DNA from: Arenicola marina
Lineage: Eukaryota; Annelida; Polychaeta; Arenicolidae
Direction: 5' to 3'
DNA length: 64,000 bases
NCBI GenBank assembly: GCA_964019135.1
Contig: OZ025264.1
Span: forward strand, 1,736,001 to 1,800,000
Below the pieces are notes generated by a model. The model saw only the letters and a list, made by a program, of their open reading frames with translations, searched no databases and was not told the DNA's origin. Shown one piece after another: positions 20,383 through 32,300 of this stretch (positions are counted from its first letter, which is position 1; each line of letters opens with the position of its first letter). A program made the translations under genes and the position numbers.

Positions 20383-23300
20383 CTGCCGGTATAGAAGCAA
20401 GAGAAAACGTATCAACTCTGAAATGCATAAATCATAAAAAGATATTTCCATTTTTTAATGATAAAAATTAGAATTTATATGGGTTGTTCGGACAAAGAAA
20501 GATAAAAACGGACGATTGTATAATTTTGAGATAATTTACTTGTTCGAGGGGATCTATTGTGGGTAAATTCCATCCAAATCTTTCTAAGTTGTCGAGGTTT
20601 TCTTGGTCTAATTTAGCACTCGTGTGCATGTTGCATGAAAATGGCGAATTCGCGAAAACCCCGGGACATTCACGTGAAAAGTACGAGTCAACGAAAATTT
20701 ACTCCGTAATGCAAGCCCGTGAAGAACCCGGTTTCTGCACGTAAAAAATGCGAGACTTCACTGCTTCACCGGCCTTTACCACGGGCCTAATTTTTTTCAC
20801 GCGAGCTGTGCGTGAAACGTAGGGACAGATTAGGCATGAGAGTCCCGGTATTTTCACGAAAAGTGAGGTGAAAATACCGGGATCATGACATCACAGGTTA
20901 TGAAAGTCCCGGGATTTTAACGTGAAAACCCCGGATTCTTCACCTGAACATCAGTAGATTTATTGATTATCGCTCATGTTGCCTCTATATCTGGTATTAT
21001 CGCCTGTCACTGACCAAATCAAAAGTGATCAACTCGCAACAACCCAATGACACCTACAATACAAACTTACCTAAGAAAATCTGAAAATCTGATTTTGTTG
21101 CTTAATAGCTGCAAATTTTGTACCATGGGAAGGGACAGCGACGGCTGGTTCATGCAGCTCTATAGGTCTTTATATTACATAGTGTATTGATGCATTGATG
21201 CTCGCATCTTTCACGGCTTGGTTGCCGTGAAAGGGCCGGGACAGCTCATCGCATGGCTGTGCCCTATTTCTCCACGCACGGTCACCGGGGAGAATCAGGG
21301 CCAATCCCTCTATACTACATAATGCAGTGGTCTCGCATGTTTCTCGGCCGGGACAGCTCATCGCATGGCTGTGCCCGTGGTGAATTCGAGCACGGATCTA
21401 TCAATATTACGCAGTGTAGCCAGTCTAGTACGAGACCCAGCACTTGAAATACCCAAATTGAATTACCTGGCCTAATTAGGCAAAAAGCTTGGTCACGCTA
21501 TACTCTTACGCGCTTACTCACTCGCCGAGTTGTCCCATTGTTACTTAGGCCAGTTTCGGTAGGGGCGGCGGCATCCGTGAAGACGTAACATGTCAACTTA
21601 TCTTAGGATAATTCTATTTTCCTTTCCAATGTTTCAGAGGCATCAATTAAAGTTCTAGTACCTGAATGCACAGTGCTATTTTATACAAGTTTTGCCGCAT
21701 GGCAACCATACTCTCCCTTTAGAGCTACAAAACCCCCCTCTATAACGGAGAGTGAGCAACGAAACAGCGCCCCTAGCGCCAGAGTTGTAAAATTCCCACA
21801 ACGAAAACTGGCTAATCGAGTAAATGTGCGTGGCGTGCGCCAAAACTCGCCTTGTAACATTAAATAGTGGTAGGTCATGCTTCAAAAGTACCTGCAAACG
21901 TTTCACAAAGGTTCGTAGAAGGCAGGTAGGTGACTGATTTGGAGATTCAGCCATTAGTTTTGCAAATACAAGGAGTTGAAGTGGGTGTTGACGCTCCGTG
22001 GCAGCCGTTGAGTCGTATAACCTGTTCTTATTTAGCTCGTTGCGGCGCATCCCAGGCCTTCAGCATAGCCTCCTCCTATTGGCCACGCAAAAAAAACGTG
22101 GGCGAGCGTGGAGAAATAGATCAGTCATTTGGTAGGGTTTCGGAGCTTTTCACGGCAACCAAACCGTAAAATATGCGAGACCACTGCATTATGTAGTATA
22201 CTAGAGCGATTGACCCGTGGAGAAGGAGGGCACAGCCATGCTCAGTATTTTTGCACCGGCGGGAACCAAATCCGGGTTACAAGAAACCCGGATTACAAGA
22301 AAATATACTACCGACCAAAGAAATGACTGTCCGACGAAAGTCATAAAAGCTTCAGGAACCTAATGGAGCAACTTGACGGGTAGGCACTGGATATTTATTC
22401 TGTTAGGACCTTCAACTTCAGCCACCGGTCCGCGATTTCAACTTTTAGGCCTGGTGAGCGCCATGGCTCTAACCGTTGCTCCGTTTACGGGCGTGCTTAG
22501 AGAGGCATGCACCAGGGCTAACTTTACCCAACCGCTTGTCGCCGTTCAAAAGCCGGGTCCGAAAAGAAACTGCGCGAAACAAAAAAAACGGCTGGCCCTA
22601 TATTTCCATGATTCGCGATTTTCATGCAACATGCACAAAACGGGCATCCAAAATTTTAGTCAATTTGCTGGGGTACAGAACTAACCATCTGAGCGATATA
22701 AGGGGCGACGACGCCGCCCAGCCGGGCGAACATGGAGCCTGAGCTGACGGCCACGCTGCGGACCGGAGTCGGGTACATCTCGGCCGTGAAGACGTAGATG
22801 ATGGCGAAGGAGGCGGAGATTCCGAACTTACCCAGCATGGCCAGAGTAATGGATAACCACTGCAGGTCTGGTGGGGGGGGGGGGGGGGAGTTGCAAAAGA
22901 GGAAGAATGTATAATGTATAATAATCACTGTGCAATGGTACGAAACAAAATGTTTTGTATTGAAAAGAAAGTAAGAAAAGTATGGAGAATGTTTATATCT
23001 ATAGCATAATCATGACTATAACACGAAAGAAACGACATGGAACATGACAAAATCAAAATCTTTGTGAAGAGGATGTTGTATGCATAGTATAACCATTACT
23101 GAAACTCGCAGAAAACACATAAACAATCATATGAAGCTAAACAAAGAAAAAAAGTCGCATCAAAGGTGTCATACGCAACAAAGAACAAGAAAAAACAACT
23201 AAAATAAATCGATTTATGACGAATAACATTATTACTTTAATTTTATAATTTAACGAAATTTATAAAACAAAAGAATGTTGAAAAACATCATCGTGGGCAT

Positions 23301-26300
23301 GATATACTGACTGCATTGTGGCTTATTCTCCCCGTCGCAGTCTACCTAACCGCTATTAAAAACAACCGCTGGGGGGGTAAGGGGGTACACTACAGTTGTC
23401 TTGACTCACGAGCTGGTACAGCCAGTGTGCACAGGAGGCTGGCTCCCCCGAAGAACATGGATCCGAACAGCGGCCAGCGCCTGCCCAGGTAGACCAGAGC
23501 CACCTCGGTCAGGGCGTACGACGGGATCTCTATGGCCCCAGAGATGAAGAAGTTCACGAAGTCGTTGCCCCCCAAGTTGGACGTGTTCAGCGACAGACCG
23601 TAATAAACCAGGCTGTTGACGAACCTAAACAAAAGAATGAAGCGAAAGCAAAGGACATGCATGAACATTTATTGATCCGCACCATAGATGATGAACATTG
23701 ATGTCTAACATAAGCGATGAACATATTGAATTTGCGCAAGCATAAGGATAAATTATGAATTTTTGGCGTACTTGAACTGTAAATAATGAATCATGACTAT
23801 CACCGACGCTTCCCACATTTTGAAAATGTCCATAAGGCAAGTCTTCTCAAACTGGGGGATCATTCCTTGAAGCCGTGGCCGTTGCATAACGAGCTCGCTT
23901 TTTTCATTAAGATGTGCTGCTCACAAACTTTAAAAACTATTATTGTGAGACCAAAGAGGAAAGACAATGTGGCTTCAATAAAATATATTAGGCACAATTA
24001 ATATAAATCAGTATAAGATAATAATCATGGCATATTATTCAAAGATAGACTTCGAGCTCGTGATTCTTAGTAAAATGTTCCGCTGACATTTGATATGCCC
24101 ATCATACATCTGGCGAAGATTCAAAAACTTTGTTTCCGAAACTTTGTTTCCGAAACTTTGTTTCCGAAACTTTGTTTCCGAAACTTTGTTTCCGAAACTT
24201 GTCACTGGTGTATCCCAGAAAGTGTCGGTCACTTTGTGACCGAATGTGTCCGAAGTTTCAAGATGTTTTAATTTGGGACACAAAGTGTCCACATCATTAG
24301 TATTACAACCAATCAGAACGCGAGATGCGGTCACGTGATTTCTGGAGGGGCATGGAGGGCGAGTGGAGGTCGGTTGGCAGCCCTTATGACACTGACATAT
24401 CGTGATATACACCTGATATATACATATATATCGGTCTTTGAGATCTGAATATAGCTGGCATACTGCTCGATATGTTGTCTTGTGGAATATGATCACACCT
24501 AATTAAGTCGAATGTTGCCTGCGGCAAAATACGTGTCCTCGCATGAGGTTAGTATACCTGCACAACACATTCTGTGCAGAGTCGGATCCAGAATATCTGG
24601 ATATGGGGGGCCGGTTTCGGTTTTCATATGCTTTCATATGTTTCGGACGCAAAGTAACCGAAACTTTTATATTGCTAAAATAGCATTATTTTCATGGCGT
24701 TATCCTGTGGGAAACCTCAGTGAAGACGCCTAAGGTGTCACAAAACACAACTGAACTATAGGTGGGCGTAAGGCTTACCAGTTAAAGTAGACGTTGACGG
24801 TTCGCAGTGCAAGTCTTCGCGAGCGGAACAAATCCCAAATGTATTTCCTCGCCTCCACCTGTGTCGGCAAAGAAAAAATAGTATACCAAGTATAACCATA
24901 AAACAGTAGAAACAATTAGTTTTGATAAAATAAGATTCAAAGTAATTTTTACATGTTTTTTCAATCTTTAAGTTATTATAGGTGGAAAATATTCTTTGAA
25001 AGTTGCTGCATGGTGAACGTTACTAAGACCACGTGGTTACAAAACGTGGAGGTCGAACATGGCGGCCACACATGGCGGCCAAACAGGAAAACAGAACGAA
25101 TCTTATACGTTTTCGTATATCGCCGAGCATGAAGAAAATGTCTTTGGTTACCTGTCGTGTCGAAGGATGGATCCAAAAGAATCTCAGCTTACCTGAGTGA
25201 TGACCTCGAGTTTATCCGGCAGAAGTTTCTTGTTGACCTTGGCTGTCTTTCTGACCAGCGCCTCGGCTTGCTCCGTCTTGTTGTTAACATAGAGCCAGCG
25301 AATGGACTCAGGGACAATTCTGAAGCGGTAAATAGATAGTTAGCGGTATATGTCCCAGCAAAGTACCAGGTATTATCGTGTTACAGTTACTCATACAGCA
25401 ATATTTTCCTTGTGAAACTAAGAAGCCTAAAAGTTAACATATATAATACACCATAAATAATCGGACACCTTGTTAAACCACTTTTTTCCAGCCAAGTTGG
25501 CGAATCTCGCGTGAGAAAGTGTAGCTTTCTTGTGTATTATTCTTATTCTTTCTTGTGTCATTACTGCATTTAGTTACCTTTTGACAGAGGTGAAAAATTG
25601 CTGCATGAGCATCTTTAAATTGCTGCTAAGCGTGAGTAATAGGTGAGCGATATTATAACAATGGTAGTGGAAGAACGATCCCGACCCGTGTGATAAACAG
25701 GTATATTTATAATCATATGTTTAACCATCTAACAGCAAGAAGCCCCCCCCCCACTCATCCTACCCCCTACGTGGGTGAGGCACTTACATGATGAAGAGGC
25801 AGAGGAGGAGGCAGGGGCAGGAAGACACCAGCTGCAGGGTGAACCAATCACGGATGCCGTACGCCAGACCGGCGTACAACATGTAGCCCACCGCCCAGCC
25901 GTACATGGTCCCCATGCCGGCGTGAACTCGGTACGCCGGGGCCACCAACTCCATCACTGGTGTACAACACGATAAACGTACATTACTGGGGTACAACACG
26001 AGACACTTGCATTACTGGGGTACAACACGAGATACGTGCATTACTGGTGTACAACGCGAGAATGGTTTATTACTGGGTACAGCAGGAGAAACGTGCGTTA
26101 CTGGGGTACAACACGAGACACGTGCATTACTGGTGTACGACAGGAGAAACGTGAATTACTGGTGTACAACACGATAAACGTGCATTACTCGGGTACAACG
26201 CGAGAATGGTTCATTACTGGGGTACGACACGACAAACGTCCATTACTGGGGTACAACACGAGAAACGTCAATGAATGGCACAACACAATATAATACTATA

Positions 26301-29300
26301 ACAATAACGCGAGTTAGCGGTCGGCAATTTGATTGGCCTATCAAGCTGTAGCAGCCCGCCAATTTTCATAATGAAAATGAGAGGCCGCTGCCGGTTGATG
26401 AAGGGCCAATAAAATGCCTAACGCAATACAAAACTCGCGCTATTACTCTTATTACGAGTTGAATTTGAGTTCTAGTTTATCTCACATATGTGCTGGGCGT
26501 TAACGTGTCTCCTTGCTTCTCTAGTTTAATTCTATACAACGTTCGAAGTAAAATGTTTGGCGCTTACAAGCCTTTCCAGATCCTGTGAGCCAGTCGCCTT
26601 CTGTACACCATATCAGTATAGATCAGTATATCCTGACCAAGATACGGCAAATAGGCGGCTAGGCGGGCCATTTAAAACCACAATTCTTTAGTACGTGACG
26701 TCATGTGTCATTGTTCTACACCATGTAACTATGGCAACGATTGTTTATTGAAAGGGCGGTTTGGGTCAGAATACAGGATTTTACCGGCCTTCAAATGTAA
26801 TGCTATTGTACTAGTTAACATGACTATCAACTCGTAATAATGACCCATTTCTATCGCAAAATAACGTAGTTAAAATTGTAAAATTTTAAACTAGCTTGCT
26901 ACCTCATTATAAATTATTAACTGGCTTACAACTCTGATTAAAGGCATTAACATGTGAGGAAAATTGTCCAAGTTAGATATATGAGTCTTTAGTACTTATT
27001 TGGGATATGTTTACCAAGCCATTTACATATAATTAACATTAACTAATGTTTAAACCGTCCCAAATAGAGTATACTTAGCGGTTCATCTGAATCAAAACAA
27101 TAACCACTTTCAGTGTGACAGAAAGCGTTCAACCTGCCTCCTTCCCCCGATACATGTGTCTCCATGGTTACAGACCCCCATATCCTTATATGTGACCGAC
27201 TCTAAGACCCCTCCCCGACATCCCCATGGTTACTGGGGGGTTATTTATGGCGAATCCAATGGAGAAGTCTCCGGCACTTATATATCTCTCCCCAAATCTC
27301 CATGGTAACTGACATAAAGGCCCAACCCCCCACATCTCCATGGTTACCAGAGCGTTAACTATGACAAATGCCACGGTGAGCATGACCATGCTGTGGAAGC
27401 CCTTCCCCCCACGTCCCCATGGTTACCAGAGGGCTACCTATGACCTATCCCACGGTGAACATGGCGATGCTGTGGAAGCCCTTCTGCCCACGTGCCCATG
27501 GTTACCAGAGCGTTATCTATCACGAATCATACGGTGAACATGGCGATGCTGTGGAAGCCCTTCTGCCCACGTGCCCATGGTTACCAGAGCGTTATCTATC
27601 ACGAATCATACGGTGAACATGGCGATGCTGTGGAAGCCCTTCTGCCCACGTGCCCATGGTTACCAGAGCGTTATCTATCACGAATCATACGGTGAACATG
27701 GCGATGCTGTGGAAGCCCTTCCCTCCACGTCCCCATGGTTACCAGAGCGTTACTTATGACGATTCCCACGGTGAACATGGCGATGCTGTGGAAGCCCTTC
27801 TGCCCACGTGCCCATGGTTACCAGAGCGTTACCTATTACGAATCCCACGGTGAACATGGCGATGCTGTGGAAGCCCAGGAAGAAGCGGAGGACGACGAAA
27901 GCGATGAAGTTTGGAGAGAAGGCGACGACCACCATGAGGACGACAGTGAGGACCAATGTTATCGCGAAGGTCGGCCGCCGTCCGATACTGCGGGGGCGAG
28001 ACGTCGTCAGTTAGAGTGAGTTAAAGGTATTATTTCAACAAAAGGGCAAAAGGTGAACCTTAAAGCCTAGGATCAAAAACGTCTAGTGCCTTACCGACTG
28101 AGGCAGTCGGACTTCATAACGTCTGGTGGCGTTTAAATGCGGCTGCCTCTGAATCTTAACGATGCATTTCCGCCAAATGTGTACGACCCGAACAGTCAGT
28201 CCACATGTTTACCTGTTTTGAAATAGTTCATGACTTTTACTGTTCTCATGGAAAAAGTTATATTTCAATAATAGACATATGGTCCTCTCACTTTCGCCCT
28301 TTTCTTCTTCCCGTGAGTTATTATGTAGTCCACTAAACTATGCATTATAAACTATGCATTCTCCGTCATAATATATATATATGCGTAATTTAATACATGT
28401 TATTTAACACATCTTTCCATATATGTATACCATTTAAGGTATAACATTTAACACACACCTCTCTCCCTAAATATAAATATATATTCAATTTAATAAAAAT
28501 ACATATAAATATACGGTAGGAGGCCGGCCATGCAAATATATAAATATTATGTACAAATAAATCACCACAAATATTAAACGAGAAGTATGCAATAATTATA
28601 CCTGTCCGCCAAACTGCCGAAGACTATGACACCTGCCATAAGGCCGGCCATATAAACAGAGGCAGCTGTCGCCTGGAGCCATCGGTCAGCACACACCAGG
28701 TCCCACTGTACAAACAACAACCACAGGATACAACAACCACAGGAGGCCGGCCATATACACAGAGAAAGCGGTAGCCTGGAGCCATCGGTCAGCACACACC
28801 AGTTCCCACTGTACAAACAACAACCATAGGAGGCCAGCCGTATACACATAGGCAGCGGTAGTCTGGAGCCATCGGTCAGCACACACCAGGTCCCACTGTA
28901 CAAACAACAACCCCAGGATACAACAACCACATGAGGCCAGATTTAGATACCGCTGCACGTTGCTCCGCCAGGGGTCGCTAGCTCAAAACGATGTCTTAGA
29001 GAGTGGGTTGGAAAATCTGACCATACGCCTACTGATGTCGTCACCTTATACAGGGCATGGTTTGCAACGAAAGACTAATGTGATGTACCATACGGTGTAC
29101 CTCCCGACACTTCTTTCACAGGGTCGGGTGTGCGGGCATTCATTCGGCATGCCGATTGTGTCCCGTTTAAGACAGCACGGGACATTCGGGAGAATATGGC
29201 GGCTGATTGTAAAGTGATTGTCTAGGCTGGTTTCATTGCCCCTTAATGCCCCGGACATGGCCAGTGTGAACATTTCATTGACATATGGCGTAGTCCTATT

Positions 29301-32300
29301 CCTGGCCCTAGCGGCAGGTCCGTAAACAGTTGAGTATATGGGGCGGCATACCGGTCATGGCCCAAAGCCATGCACCCACTCTCGGGTAAAGATTGAAGTA
29401 GCAATTGAGGTAGTTCAAGTGGCAATAATCAAAAGTGTAGTGGTAGTTGAAGTGGTGGGAGGAACAACACTAGAATTGTAATAGTGGTGGAAATAATCTG
29501 TTTGGCATCCGTCTGTCTGCGAAAGACGATGGATTTACAGCTTTGTTTTGGTTTAAGTAATACGATTTGCGTCGCGGCATTTGCGCTTATGACTGAATAA
29601 ACCTATGACCGACAGAGCTTGCCGCAGTCGTCGCATCGGTGACCTGTCGATAGGTTATGGTTTGTACTCACTGGGCCTAGATTGGCGTTTCAAGTCCAAT
29701 TTCTCAAACCAGAGCTCGTCGTGGTGGGCCATTCCCTCACGCACGACACGTGCCCATCCCCTCTTGTGGGATGCTGGATCCTCCCAAGACGTTGAATCGA
29801 TGCCAAAAGCCTTGCAAACTTCCTTAAACTTTTTTGGCCGTCCAGTTGGCCTTTTCGCCGGCGGGCGTTCATTTTGCATACGATGAACGTTCCCAAGCCA
29901 ACGAAGACGTCTTTGTTTCACAAGAGTAAGAATGCTTGGTAGGTTGGCCCGGGCTAACACGCCAGCATTCGTTACCCCTTGTCTCCTCAAGATATGTCTG
30001 AAATGTTTCCCAGGCAACGAAAATGGAAGTTATTAGATATTGTTTCTTGGCCACAATATGTAGTCCATGTTTCACTGCCATACAGCAGGCTACTTCGAAC
30101 ACACGCCCTGTAGATTAGCATTTTGGTGCGAATGGTTAGTTTTGAATTTCGCCAATGACGTTTGTTGAACCTAACAAGGTACCTGCCTTCCCAATGCGAG
30201 TATTTATTTCCTCGTCCAGGGATAGATTATCCGTGACTACACTTCCAAGGTAGCCAAATTTATTCGCCACCTCTAAAGGCATATTATTTAGGGTAATCAC
30301 TGGCGGTGTGATAGCCCCTTGTCTCAACACGACTGTCTTTTAGCACTTATCAGGGTGGTCTATGAAAAACGACCTATTTTGGTTTCACTCCAAAAAATGT
30401 TTCTAATGATATTGCTCCATTATTTTCAGGTGATTTAGAGTAGAGGCCCAGACGATTCTTCTGATACCAATATGGATCTGAACAGGCAATATACGATGCG
30501 GCAGCAGATAAAAATCCTTGAGGCCTACTTTGCGACGAATCGGTGGTTCAGACGCAAAGACAGTATGCAAGAGATTTTGGAAGGGGACATGTGCCGACCA
30601 GACGGACTATTGAGCGCCTGATAGCTAAGTTTAAGGAGACTGGGAGTGTTGTAAACAATAATAAAGTCACAGTGGTCGACTACTTTCAGTTCGTACTCCA
30701 AACAGGATTGAGACGTTGCCTGACCGTCTCCGGGAATCTCCACGAAAGTCAACACGCCGAATTTCGTGGGAGTCAGCAGCGAGAAGCGTAGATAGAGCAC
30801 ATGATCAAATATTGAAATTTGACTACCTTAAAGGTTTCCAATTTCTGCAGAATTCGCAAGGATAAAATGGTCATCCTTATGAAACAATTTGGTGAAAGAA
30901 ATTTGGAAATATCTTAATTGTATCAAAATTGAGATGGAAAGTAAAATAGGTCGTTTTTTATGGACAGCCCTGTATAGTCATGGCAAATTTATTCGCTTAC
31001 AAATAATAGTAGTGATAATCTCAGTCGCAGCAGCAGTAGTATTAGTGATAACATTGGCAGTATCAGTAGCAATGATAATGGCTGTGTCAGCAATGATATC
31101 ATTGACTCCAGCATTAACACAAGCGCTGATTGTAATGCCGAGCATTCCGCAACACAACACTACATTAAAAGCCCTCACTATATAGATTGAAATTTGTTAG
31201 CGGTGTTTTCAATGATAGTCAGTTGGTAGGCGCCAGTTTTAGTTTGGTTTTGGCGTGCATTTTGTCACAATAGCCAATTGGGAATTGTTTACTGGTGATC
31301 GAATTAAGGTCGAGAGCGGGTGGCGCCTAGCGGATTTTTTTCAGAACCAAATTATGAAAAAAAATTGCATTTGAAGGTTCCAATGACAAATAACATCAAA
31401 TGTTATTTTCCACGCCAAGTTTACATGTATGTCATGCTTTACAAGCATATACGCAAAATACTCGTGATAGTGATTGCATACACACGCCAACATTTTAAAA
31501 GAATTTTCTCATTGACCGTCAAATTAAACTCAATTCGACAAAAAATAGCCCAAATTTTTGTTATAGTAAAGTAACATATGTTCTTTTTTTTAGTAGATTC
31601 ATAAACAATACTTATTTAGTGTAAAAAGAAAGACATTTTGTGAACGAATTTTTGTTTATCCCACCCGCTCTCGACCTTAAACAGTTTTAATTAATTTCTC
31701 GAATGTTGTTAGCATGAGATCCGCAAAAACAACGTCAAGTATGTGACTTTAGGTAGTGCACTAACAAGTATGTGACTTTTAGGTAACACACTGGGAGCAT
31801 TTCTTTGGTAACCCGGTTATATCCCCAAGGTGGACCGAATACGCACATTACGCATCAGTATAACTCCCGACACTTCTTTCAACCGGGTATGGGTGCAACC
31901 ATTCAGTATGCCGATATGCCCCGTTCAAAAGAGCTCGGGGCATTCGGGAGAAGATGGCGGCTGATTGAAAGGTGATGAGAGTAGGTTGGTTCCAGTTCCC
32001 ATACGTGCACCGGGTGTGAACGGTGGGTGAATTTAATTGGAATAGGCATATCACTATTGGCACAGCCGGAAGTTTCCTGTCACGTGTTGCAGGTCCCAGG
32101 CGGGATACCAAACCTGGCCCAAAGAAATGCGCCCACTAAGAAGTATGTGACCTTCAGGTAGCAAACCAACAAATCTGTGCCTTTTAGGTAGCCCACCAAC
32201 AAACCTGTGCCTTTTAGGTAGTACACCAATAAATTACCAAAGCCCTCTTGTTTAGGTATTATAAATAATGGAAAACTGATAACTATTAATTGTCGTCGTA

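Larger units (their letters stand above)
20383..22685. other. SLC22 intron 8, rich in inverted repeats
   Basis: Holds a perfect 14-bp-arm hairpin (20844-20881), a family of gccgggacagctcatcgcat repeats (about 21235 and 21352) and a long inverted pair (21250-21340 with 22150-22235). A small hairpin is at about 22277-22302. No coding exon was recognised; ORFs at 21676-22050 and 22373-22742 have no domain. Confidence 0.6.

Noticed and set aside
27340..27956. Forward ORFs over the 79-bp array (for example 27492-27695, 27735-28019)
   Set aside because: Antisense shadows of SLC22 exon 3 and its repeated copies.
29655..30017. The 120-codon minus ORF as a host gene
   Set aside because: Its sequence is the C-terminal part of a LINE reverse transcriptase and neighbouring RT pieces are frameshifted.
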